From: JBOHHM01 sp050725495
Lineage (GTDB): Bacteria > Pseudomonadota > Gammaproteobacteria > Burkholderiales > Burkholderiaceae_C
DNA length: 11,067 nucleotides
Direction: 5' to 3'
NCBI GenBank assembly: GCA_050725495.1
Contig: JBOHHM010000315.1
Span: forward strand, 1-11,067
This document shows positions 5,602 to 11,067 of this stretch, piece by piece. How positions within the stretch are numbered: position 1 is the first letter of the stretch; every line of letters starts with the position of its first letter. Position numbers and translations under genes: made by a program. The notes under the pieces are model-generated. The model was not told where the DNA came from, did no database searches, and saw nothing but the letters and a program-made list of their open reading frames with translations.

Positions 5602-6530
5602 ACGCGATGAATGCCGCGTGGATCGATGACGAAGTGGCCGCGGCCCCTTCCGGCAAGGATTTCAAGATCGAGCGTGAAACCCGCAAGCTCGAAAAGCGCC
5701 TGTGCCGCCTGGTCGGCCAGGCGATCGTCGACTTCAACATGATCGAAGAAGGCGACAAGGTCATGGTCTGCGTCTCGGGCGGCAAGGACAGCTACGGCCT
5801 GCTCGACATCCTGCTCAAGCTCCAGGCCCGCGCGCCGATCCACTTCGATCTGATCGCCGTCAACCTCGACCAGAAGCAACCCGGCTTTCCCGAGCATGTG
5901 CTGCCCGAGTACCTCACGAGCATCGGCGTGCCGTTTCACATCGAGAACCAGGACACCTACTCGATCGTCAAGCGCGTCGTGCCCGAAGGCAAGACCATGT
6001 GCAGCCTGTGCAGCCGGCTGCGCCGCGGCATCCTGTATCGCGTCGCCGACGAGCTGGGCGCGACCAAGATCGCGCTGGGCCACCACCGCGACGACATGCT
6101 GCAGACCTTCTTCCTCAACATGTTCTTTGGCGGCAAGCTCAAGGGCATGCCGCCCAAGCTGGTCAGCGACGACGGCCGGCATGTGGTGATCCGCCCGCTG
6201 GCCCATGTGGCCGAGAAGGACCTGATCCGCTGGGCCGAACACCGCCGCTTCCCCATCATTCCCTGCACGCTGTGCGGCAGCCAGGAAAACCTGCAGCGCA
6301 AGCAGGTCGGCGCCATGCTGCGCGAGTGGGACAAAAAGCACCCGGGCCGCCTGGAAAACATGTTCAGCGCGTTACAAAACATCGTGCCCTCGCACCTGAT
6401 GGACGGAACACAGCATGACTTCAAGGGTCTAAAAGCGACGGGCGTGGCCAGTGCGGAGGGTGACAAGGCCTTCGACCCCGAGGAGTTCGCCCCCGCCGCC
6501 CTGCCCGGCCTGCAGATGCTGAAAATCTGA
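5598..6530 (+). CDS. ttcA: tRNA 2-thiocytidine(32) synthetase TtcA
   Basis: A 310-residue ATP-dependent enzyme that thiolates cytidine 32 of certain tRNAs using an iron-sulfur cluster. The PP-loop SGGKDS is at residues 60-65. Cys135-x2-Cys138 (MCSLCSRLRRG) and Cys223-x2-Cys226 (IPCTLCGSQENLQ) are the characteristic cluster/sulfur-transfer cysteines of TtcA. GHHRDDMLQTFFLNMFF between them is also highly typical. I chose GTG 5598 because it gives the classic GTGA four-base overlap with the folB stop and sits five bases after AGGA (5589-5592). GTG 5595 and ATG 5607 are alternatives. The C-terminal tail after about residue 250 is longer and less conserved. It is translationally coupled to folB, although the two pathways are not obviously related. 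Confidence 0.95.
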   Translation: MNAMNAAWIDDEVAAAPSGKDFKIERETRKLEKRLCRLVGQAIVDFNMIEEGDKVMVCVSGGKDSYGLLDILLKLQARAPIHFDLIAVNLDQKQPGFPEHVLPEYLTSIGVPFHIENQDTYSIVKRVVPEGKTMCSLCSRLRRGILYRVADELGATKIALGHHRDDMLQTFFLNMFFGGKLKGMPPKLVSDDGRHVVIRPLAHVAEKDLIRWAEHRRFPIIPCTLCGSQENLQRKQVGAMLREWDKKHPGRLENMFSALQNIVPSHLMDGTQHDFKGLKATGVASAEGDKAFDPEEFAPAALPGLQMLKI

Positions 6531-6541
6531 CGATATCTGCC

Positions 6542-6546
6542 GGAGG
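6542..6546 (+). promoter_or_regulatory. Ribosome binding site GGAGG for the DUF4136 lipoprotein gene
   Basis: GGAGG lies five bases before ATG 6552. It fixes that ATG as the start and therefore puts the lipobox Cys at residue 18. Confidence 0.7.
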
Positions 6547-6551
6547 TCCTT

Positions 6552-7145
6552 ATGAAACGGACGCTAGGCGCTCTCCTTTTTGTAGTACTCCTGCTTGCTG
6601 GCTGCGCCACCACCCGGCTGGTGGACAGCGAGGTGCGCAGCTTCTCCAGCCTGCCAGCCACGCCGACCAGCGCCGCCTACCGCTTCGAGCGCCTGCCTTC
6701 GCAGCAGTCCTACGGCGACCAGCAGGCCCAGCTCGAAGCCATGGCCCAGCAGGCCCTGGCCAAGGTGGGCCTGCAGCGCGATGACAGCGCGGCCAAATAC
6801 AGCGTGCAAATCGGCGCCCATGCGCAGCGCGAGATCCGCTACAGCTACGACCCCTGGTGGCCGGGCTGGGGCCCCGGCTGGGGCCCGCACTGGCGCGGCC
6901 ACGGCTCGATGTTCTGGCACCACCCCTTCCCCCCGTATTCGGAGACAAGGCTGTACAAGCACCAGGTCAGCCTGGTCCTGCGCGACCTGGCCTCCAGCCA
7001 GCTGGTCTATGAGACCCATGCCGTGCACGACGGGCTGTGGGCCGACAGCGCGGCCATCTGGCCCGTGATGTTCGAGGCGGCGCTCAGCGGCTTTCCGAAC
7101 CCGCCGCCCGGCGTGCGCCGCGTGAACATCGAGATTCCGCGCTGA
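6552..7145 (+). CDS. DUF4136-type lipoprotein
   Basis: A 197-residue predicted lipoprotein. The signal peptide MKRTLGALLFVVLLLAGC ends in a clear lipobox L-A-G-C with Cys18, and Ala19-Thr20 after it suggests outer-membrane sorting. The mature domain pattern resembles DUF4136: YRFERLPSQQS, LEAMAQQALAKVGLQ, then KYSVQIGA, LVLRDLASSQLVYETHA and the final VNIEIPR strand. Residues 102-124 form an unusual insertion rich in Trp, Gly, Pro and His (Trp 102, 103, 106, 110, 114, 122; His 113, 117, 123, 124), a feature often seen in this family's Burkholderiales members. The function of DUF4136 is unknown. The gene begins 21 bases after the ttcA stop with its own good ribosome binding site, so it may be read from the same transcript. 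Lipoprotein nature is well supported; family membership is likely. Confidence 0.85.
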   Translation: MKRTLGALLFVVLLLAGCATTRLVDSEVRSFSSLPATPTSAAYRFERLPSQQSYGDQQAQLEAMAQQALAKVGLQRDDSAAKYSVQIGAHAQREIRYSYDPWWPGWGPGWGPHWRGHGSMFWHHPFPPYSETRLYKHQVSLVLRDLASSQLVYETHAVHDGLWADSAAIWPVMFEAALSGFPNPPPGVRRVNIEIPR

Positions 7146-7186
7146 TTCCCGCTTGTCCTGTGCCTGCAGGGGGATGGGTGGCCCCC

Positions 7187-7192
7187 TAAAAT
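7187..7192 (+). promoter_or_regulatory. Probable -10 box (TAAAAT) of the histidine phosphatase gene
   Basis: TAAAAT at 7187-7192 matches the -10 consensus at 5 of 6 positions and is AT-rich in a GC-rich context. It ends nine bases before ATG 7202, so a transcript from here would have a leader of zero to a few bases. The best-placed -35 candidate (CTGCAG at 7164-7169, 17-base spacer) is poor. No Shine-Dalgarno is present, consistent with leaderless or near-leaderless expression. Confidence 0.35.
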
Positions 7193-7201
7193 CGGGACAA
7201 C

Positions 7202-7840
7202 ATGGAAGCCACCCGCATCATTGCCATCCGCCACGGCGAAACCGCCTGGAACGTCGACACCCGCATCCAGGGCCACCTGAACATCGCGCTCAACGAAACC
7301 GGCCGCTGGCAAGCGGCCCGGGCCGCCCAGGCCCTGGCTGGCGAGCCGCTGGCTGCCATTTATTCGAGCGACCTGGAGCGCGCCCACGAGACCGCCCGCT
7401 CGATTGCCGATGTGGCGGGCCTGGAGGTCGTCAAGAGTGAAGGCCTGCGCGAGCGCGGCTTCGGAATTTTTCAAGGCAAGACCTTTGCCGAGGTCGAAGC
7501 CCAATGGCCGGACCAGGCCCTGCGCTGGCGCCGGCGCGACCCCGAATTCGCGCCCGAGGGCGGCGAGTCGCTGCTGCAGTTTCGCGAGCGCGTGACGCAG
7601 ACCGCCCACGAGCTGGCCTCACGCCATGCGGGCGAGCAGATCGTGATGGTCGGCCATGGCGGCGTGATGGACGTGCTGTACCGCGCGGCCACAGGCCAGG
7701 AGCTGCAGGCACCGCGGACCTGGGAGCTCGGCAACGCCGCGATCAACCGCCTGCTCTGGACCCCCGAGGGCTTCACCCTGGTCGGCTGGTCCGACACCCA
7801 GCATCTGGATGACGAATCCCTTGACGAGATCGCAGCCTGA
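7202..7840 (+). CDS. Histidine phosphatase family protein (phosphoglycerate mutase-like)
   Basis: A 212-residue cytosolic enzyme of histidine phosphatase branch 1. The catalytic set is complete: RHGET at 10-14 with the phospho-acceptor His11, the second arginine in SSDLERAHETA (Arg60), Glu84 in LRERGFGIFQG, and the second catalytic His152 in VMVGHGGVMD. The compact length and GxFQGKT motif are those of GpmB/CobC-like phosphatases rather than true cofactor-dependent phosphoglycerate mutase, which has longer insertions. The substrate cannot be named from sequence. The start ATG has a -10-like TAAAAT just upstream. Its last 32 bases overlap the proposed start of the downstream PLP-enzyme gene, suggesting co-expression of the two. 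Confidence 0.9.
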   Translation: MEATRIIAIRHGETAWNVDTRIQGHLNIALNETGRWQAARAAQALAGEPLAAIYSSDLERAHETARSIADVAGLEVVKSEGLRERGFGIFQGKTFAEVEAQWPDQALRWRRRDPEFAPEGGESLLQFRERVTQTAHELASRHAGEQIVMVGHGGVMDVLYRAATGQELQAPRTWELGNAAINRLLWTPEGFTLVGWSDTQHLDDESLDEIAA

Positions 7841-8975
7841 ACCCTTGAACCCGCCGCTGGGCCAGAGCGTCGACGCCATCGACACACCGGCGCTGGTGAT
7901 CGATCTGGACGCCATGGAGCGCAACCTTGAGCGCCTGGCCGAATTTGCGAAACAGCAGGGGCTGCGCTGGCGCCCGCACGCCAAGATGCACAAGAGCGCG
8001 GCCCTGGCCCGGCTGCAGATGCGAGCCGGCGCGGTCGGCGTCTGCGTGCAGAAAACCGCCGAGGCCGAACGCCTGGCGGCCGGCGGCGTGCACAACATCT
8101 ATATCAGCAACGAGGTGATTGCACTGGGCAAGCTGCAGCGCGTCGCGGCCCTGGCGCAGACCCTGGCCGGGCTCGGCGGCCAGCTGGCCATCGCGGTCGA
8201 CAGCCTCGAAGGCGTCAGGCGCCTGGCCAGCGCGGTGCGCGGGCGCAGCGCGCTGATCGACGTGTTTGTGGAACTCGATGTGGGCCAGGGCCGCTGCGGC
8301 GTGGCGCCCGGCGAGGCCGCCGTCGTACTGGCCCAGGAAATCCGCCGGCACGCGCAGCTGCGCTTTGCCGGCCTGCAGGCCTACCACGGCAAGGCCCAGC
8401 ATCTGCGCAGCGCCCAGCAGCGACGCGAGGCCATCGCCCAGGTGGTGGCCGATGTGGTGCGCACCCGCAAGCTGATCGAGGCGGCGGGCCTGACGGTCAG
8501 CCTGATCACAGGCGCGGGCACGGGCACCTTCGCGCTCGAAGCCGCCAGCGGCGTCTACGGCGAGCTGCAGCCGGGCAGCTTCCTGTTCATGGATGGCGAC
8601 TACGCGCAAAACGAGCCCGACCCGGCCCAGCCGCAGTTCGAGCATGCGCTGTTCGTCAAAACCCAGGTCATCAGCACCGCCTCGGACCACGCGGTCTGCG
8701 ACGCCGGCCACAAGAGCCACGCGATCGACTCGGGCCTGCCGCGCGTCCATGGACTGGAACTCGACTATTCCAACGGCGGCGACGAGCACGGCATCGTGCG
8801 CGCGGCCCGGCCGGGGGCGCGCCTGCCGGCGCTGGGCGACACGCTGTGGCTGATTCCCGGCCATTGCGATCCCACGGTCAACCTGCACGACCAACTGATC
8901 GGTGTGCGCGGCGGGCTGCAGCGTGGCACGGTGGAGCAGATCGTCAGGGTCGATGCCAGAGGCGCATTGACCTGA
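7809..8975 (+). CDS. D-threonine aldolase-like PLP enzyme (DSD1 / alanine racemase N-terminal fold)
   Basis: A 388-residue fold-type III PLP enzyme. The N-terminal barrel starts DTPALVIDLDAMERNL and continues to RPHAKMHKS, with Lys59 the expected Schiff-base lysine. ITGAGTGTF is the phosphate-binding loop and GVYGELQPGSFLFMDGDY is typical. The C-terminal beta domain ends LIPGHCDPTVNLHD, where His352 and Asp354 correspond to the divalent-metal ligands of D-threonine aldolase and D-serine dehydratase. The family cleaves D-threonine to glycine and acetaldehyde, or deaminates D-serine, with a Mn2+ or Zn2+ cofactor; sequence alone does not separate these. ATG 7809 overlaps the phosphatase gene by 32 bases; TTG 7845 is an alternative start that removes the overlap and still precedes the domain. 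The stop lies 19 bases before the AGMO-like remnant. Confidence 0.88.
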   Translation: MTNPLTRSQPEPLNPPLGQSVDAIDTPALVIDLDAMERNLERLAEFAKQQGLRWRPHAKMHKSAALARLQMRAGAVGVCVQKTAEAERLAAGGVHNIYISNEVIALGKLQRVAALAQTLAGLGGQLAIAVDSLEGVRRLASAVRGRSALIDVFVELDVGQGRCGVAPGEAAVVLAQEIRRHAQLRFAGLQAYHGKAQHLRSAQQRREAIAQVVADVVRTRKLIEAAGLTVSLITGAGTGTFALEAASGVYGELQPGSFLFMDGDYAQNEPDPAQPQFEHALFVKTQVISTASDHAVCDAGHKSHAIDSGLPRVHGLELDYSNGGDEHGIVRAARPGARLPALGDTLWLIPGHCDPTVNLHDQLIGVRGGLQRGTVEQIVRVDARGALT

Positions 8976-8994
8976 GCGGCCTGGAAATCCGGGT

Positions 8995-9625
8995 ATGAAC
9001 GGCAGCCGGATCATTGTTCTAGCGACGACCCCGGTGTTCTTCCTGCTGATCGCCCTGGAGTTCGCCTGGGGCTATTTCAGAGGCCGCAACAGCTACCGGC
9101 TGAGCGACGCCATCACCAGCATCGGTATCGGCATGCTGAGCCAGCTCAGCGCGCTGTTCATGCAGCTGTTGCGCGTGGGCATTTACAGCGCCGTTTACGC
9201 GTCGGTCGCGCTCTACCCGAATACCGAGTTCTGGGGCACCTGGACCGGCTGGCTGACTGCCCTCGTGTGCTACGACTTCTGCTACTACTGGCTGCACCGC
9301 GCGGGCCACGAAACGGCCGGCCGATGTGGCGCAGCGCTTTCCCAGGCCTGCGTTCGGCATCGCGCAGGTCCGGCGCTTTGACCCGCCGCTGAGCCTTGCC
9401 GTCCGCTGGTTTGCCGCTGCACAGTTTGTCGCGTTGCTGCAGGGCGCGGCCCTGTTCCTGTGGTTCGCCGAGGATTTGCCCTGGTCGCAGTCCGCCGTCT
9501 GGGTGGCAGCGCTGGTGGCAGCGCTCTGGGCGCTGGGCGCCATGCTGCAGGGGCGGCTGAGCCCGCTGGCGCTGCTGCTGGTCGAGGCAGCGGCCCTGGC
9601 CACCGCCAGCAGCGCGGTCCATCTC
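8995..9625 (+). pseudogene. AGMO-like sterol desaturase/fatty acid hydroxylase, internally deleted and frameshifted
   Basis: The first 106 codons (8995-9312) are a normal N-terminus of the membrane di-iron fatty acid hydroxylase superfamily. They contain the first membrane helices (TTPVFFLLIALEFAWGYF), RGRNSYRLSDAITSIGIGML, and YDFCYYWLHRAGHE with the first histidine cluster His101-x3-His105. Directly after that the frame runs into 22 unrelated residues and stops at 9381. The C-terminal part of the same family resumes in another frame at about 9317: ADVAQRFPRPAFGIAQVRRFDPP followed by hydrophobic helices, as in the C-terminal domain of alkylglycerol monooxygenase (AGMO/TMEM195). About 170 residues carrying the remaining His clusters are missing. 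The simplest reading is a deletion of roughly 0.5 kb that also broke the frame, so no active enzyme can be made. The 3' boundary is inferred, because the second frame continues without a stop into the lysoplasmalogenase. Confidence 0.75.
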
Positions 9626-9664
9626 GTCGGCCTGCATCAGGTCTTCAAGCCGCTGACGATGGCG

Positions 9665-9723
9665 TTTGCTATTGTTTTTGCAGCATCTCGCACTTACGCT
9701 CAGGGAGGCGCAAGGCGATTTGA
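9665..9723 (+). repeat. Degenerate dispersed repeat, copy C (inside lysoplasmalogenase remnant)
   Basis: GCTAT (9668-9672), seven T-rich bases, then GCAGC (9680-9684), the same 5-7-5 spacing as copies A and B. This is followed by CTCGCACTTACGCTCAGGG, then GGCGCAAGGCGATTTGACC, matching the trailing AGGC-GATTT block of copy B. In the open frame it encodes a loop, FAASRTYAQGGARRFDHV, between two membrane segments. Confidence 0.5.
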
Positions 9724-10166
9724 CCATGTATTGATGGCCGCGCTGACGGCCTCGCTGGCCGGCGATATGTTCCTCATGTTCCCCGGCTACTTCATGCCCG
9801 GCCTGCTGTCGTTCCTGATCGCCCACCTGTTCTACATCGCGCTGCTGCGCCAGGGCCTGGCCTGGCTCCCCAGCCGCCGGGCGCTGCTCGTCACGCTGGG
9901 CCTGGGCGCGGCCATGTACGCCTTGCTCTGGAGCGCTCCGAGCTCGGCGCTCAGGGTGGCGGCGCGGCCTATGTGCTGGTTCTCGCGCTGATGGCGGCCC
10001 AGGCCATGGGTCGGGCCACCGCGCTGCGCGACCGCGCCTCGGTCGCCGTGGCCGCCGGCGCGTGCTTCTTCATGCTCAGCGATTCGCTGCTGGCCATCCA
10101 CCGCTTCGTCCAGCCGCTGCCGCTGGCACCGCTGTGGGTGCTGTCGACCTACTACACCGCACAGAT

Positions 10167-10210
10167 GTTGATAGCACATAACGCCCGCCCGATGCGGGCT
10201 TGAGGCTGAT
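10167..10210 (+). repeat. Degenerate dispersed repeat, copy D (end of lysoplasmalogenase gene)
   Basis: A partial copy: GTTGATAGCACATAACGCCC (10167-10186), matching the ATAGC and AACGCCC parts of copy A. It is followed by a GC hairpin and GAGGCTGAT, corresponding to the GAGGCCGAT end of copy B. It supplies the last codons and the stop of the lysoplasmalogenase frame and touches the stop codon of the convergent ruvB gene at 10210-10212. Confidence 0.42.
10183..10199. terminator. GC-rich hairpin between converging lysoplasmalogenase remnant and ruvB
   Basis: GCCCGC (10183-10188) and GCGGGC (10194-10199) form a perfect 6-bp stem with a 5-base loop, flanked by AAC on the left and TT on the right. 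It lies just before the end of two convergent genes, a usual place for a shared terminator. The lack of a proper T-run on either side keeps confidence low. It is part of repeat copy D. Confidence 0.35.
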
Positions 10211-11067
10211 CAAGCGCCAAACAGCCCGCCCTCGGACTGGGGCGGGGCCACCCCCAGATGACGGTAGGCCGCCAGCGTGGCGATGCGCCCGCGCGGCGTG
10301 CGCTGCAAATAGCCCTGCTGGATCAAATAGGGCTCGATCACGTCCTCGATCGTGTCGCGCTCCTCGCCTATGCTGGCCGCGATATTGTCCAGCCCGACCG
10401 GGCCGCCGTCGAAGCGGTGGATCACGGCTTCGAGCAGCTTCCTGTCCATCAGGTCGAAACCCTGCGGGTCGACGTCGAGCATCGCGAGCGCCTTGTGGGC
10501 GATGTCCTGCGTGATACGGCCGTCGCCTTTCACATCCGCGTAGTCGCGCACGCGGCGCAGCAGCCGGTTCGCGATGCGCGGCGTGCCGCGCGAGCGGCGC
10601 GCGATCTCGAAGCCGCCTTCCTCATCCATCGGCGCGCCCAGCAGGCCGGCGCTGCGCCTGACGATACGGGCCAGCTCCTCGGCCGTGTAGAACTCCAGCC
10701 GCGCGACGATGCCGAAGCGGTCGCGCAGCGGGTTGGTCAGCATGCCGGCGCGCGTGGTCGCGCCGACCAGGGTGAAGGGCTGCAGGTCGAGCTTGATGCT
10801 GCGCGCCGCCGGGCCCTCGCCGATCATGATGTCGATCTGGTAGTCCTCCAGCGCGGGGTAGAGGATCTCCTCGACCACGGGGCTGAGCCGGTGGATCTCG
10901 TCGATGAACAGCACATCGTGCTTCTCCAGATTGGTCAGCAGCGCGGCGAGGTCCTTGGGCTTTTCCAGCACCGGCCCGGAGGTCTGGCGCAGGTTGACGC
11001 CCAGCTCGTGCGCGACGATGTGGCTCAACGTGGTCTTGCCCAGGCCGGGCGGGCCGAACAGCAGCAC
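10210..11067 (-). CDS. ruvB: Holliday junction branch migration DNA helicase RuvB (N-terminus outside window)
   Basis: The visible 285 C-terminal residues cover most of the AAA+ motor and the winged-helix domain; about 60 N-terminal residues lie beyond base 11067. The fragment opens with Walker A GPPGLGKT (fragment residues 5-12), then RQTSGPVLEKPKDLAALL, Walker B VLFIDEIHRLSP, the RuvB-specific beta-hairpin region IMIGEGPAARSI, sensor 1 LVGATTRAGML and the arginine-finger stretch LRDRFGI. The sensor 2 region GTPRIANRLLRRVRDYA follows. The C-terminal domain shows GLDNIAASIGEERDTIEDV and YLIQQGYLQRTPRGR. RuvB forms hexameric rings that, with RuvA, drive branch migration of Holliday junctions for RuvC resolution. 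All motifs are intact, and the tail after YRHLGV is of normal length. The gene converges on the lysoplasmalogenase remnant with six bases between stops. Confidence 0.97.
   Translation of the reverse strand: MLLFGPPGLGKTTLSHIVAHELGVNLRQTSGPVLEKPKDLAALLTNLEKHDVLFIDEIHRLSPVVEEILYPALEDYQIDIMIGEGPAARSIKLDLQPFTLVGATTRAGMLTNPLRDRFGIVARLEFYTAEELARIVRRSAGLLGAPMDEEGGFEIARRSRGTPRIANRLLRRVRDYADVKGDGRITQDIAHKALAMLDVDPQGFDLMDRKLLEAVIHRFDGGPVGLDNIAASIGEERDTIEDVIEPYLIQQGYLQRTPRGRIATLAAYRHLGVAPPQSEGGLFGA

Larger units (their letters stand above)
9590..10203 (+). pseudogene. Lysoplasmalogenase (YhhN/TMEM86 family), frameshifted and fused to the AGMO remnant
   Basis: Two frames together make a nearly complete YhhN protein. 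The first, continuing the AGMO-like C-terminus and ending at 9991, carries VFKPLTMAFAIVFAA, then SLAGDMFLMFPGYFMPGLLSF and IAHLFYIALLRQG, which include the family's GD and AH motifs. The second, open from 9973 or slightly before to the TGA at 10201-10203, carries YVLVLALMAAQAMG, GACFFMLSDSLLAIHRF with the conserved S-D, and STYYTAQMLIA. The shift falls at about 9950-9968 in a GGCGGCGCGGCC run, so a one- or two-base indel or a sequencing error in GC-rich sequence is possible. Members are multi-pass membrane hydrolases of the vinyl-ether bond of lysoplasmalogen. No separate start is evident: ATG 9542 and ATG 9659 are possible, and relatives may carry a fused protein. Repeat copy C lies in a loop region and copy D forms the C-terminal tail. 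Confidence 0.72.

Noticed and set aside
7773..9014. 413-codon minus-strand open frame opposite the D-threonine aldolase-like gene
   Set aside because: Antisense shadow of an intact gene with all catalytic motifs. Its composition is atypical for protein and no domain is recognisable.
8995..10203. Disrupted genes as evidence of a mobile-element insertion
   Set aside because: There are no terminal inverted repeats, no transposase fragment and no target duplication at the junctions. A simple deletion plus a small indel explains the locus.
1..11067. CRISPR array, tRNA or rRNA gene, or prophage/defence island
   Set aside because: No regularly spaced direct repeats, no cloverleaf-like segments and no phage or defence protein families are visible. 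Gaps between genes are all about 105 bases or less.

Overview
The window is high-GC, densely coded chromosomal DNA whose gene families and order point to a betaproteobacterium of the Burkholderiales, most likely Comamonadaceae (Polaromonas/Rhodoferax/Variovorax/Acidovorax type). This placement rests on recognised protein families, on a degenerate short repeat of a kind I associate with those genomes, and on base composition; no database search was possible. I see no RNA gene, CRISPR array, insertion sequence or prophage. Most of the window is ordinary housekeeping chromosome.

Layout. Positions 1-1779 (+ strand) hold the 3' end of an NDUFA9-like atypical SDR gene, a glutathione S-transferase, and a small poly-glycine lipoprotein gene with its own promoter and a perfect Shine-Dalgarno. 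Next comes cca (tRNA CCA-adding enzyme, 1837-3078). It converges on a two-gene minus-strand operon: a MidA/NDUFAF7-type methyltransferase followed by a DUF2905 membrane protein. Divergent from that operon, starting 19 bases away, is a tight + strand cluster: a PTR1/FolM-type pteridine reductase, a FolB/FolX-type dihydroneopterin aldolase and ttcA (tRNA 2-thiocytidine synthesis). It continues with a DUF4136 lipoprotein, a histidine phosphatase and a D-threonine aldolase-like PLP enzyme.

The stretch 8995-10203 is a decayed locus. It is an AGMO-like sterol desaturase that has lost its catalytic middle, running into a lysoplasmalogenase (YhhN/TMEM86) that carries a second frame break. Both families act on ether lipids or plasmalogens, so the pair looks like a lost or decaying ether-lipid module. 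The window ends with the C-terminal 285 codons of ruvB on the minus strand.

The most unusual signal is a family of four degenerate repeats of about 45-70 bases, with a GCTRY-N7-RYAGC core. They lie inside or at the ends of protein-coding genes (cca, the pteridine reductase, and the lysoplasmalogenase remnant twice). At least two are read through in frame and supply peptide to an apparently intact enzyme. This recalls the coding palindromic elements of Rickettsia. I did not find a convincing new defence or mobile system.
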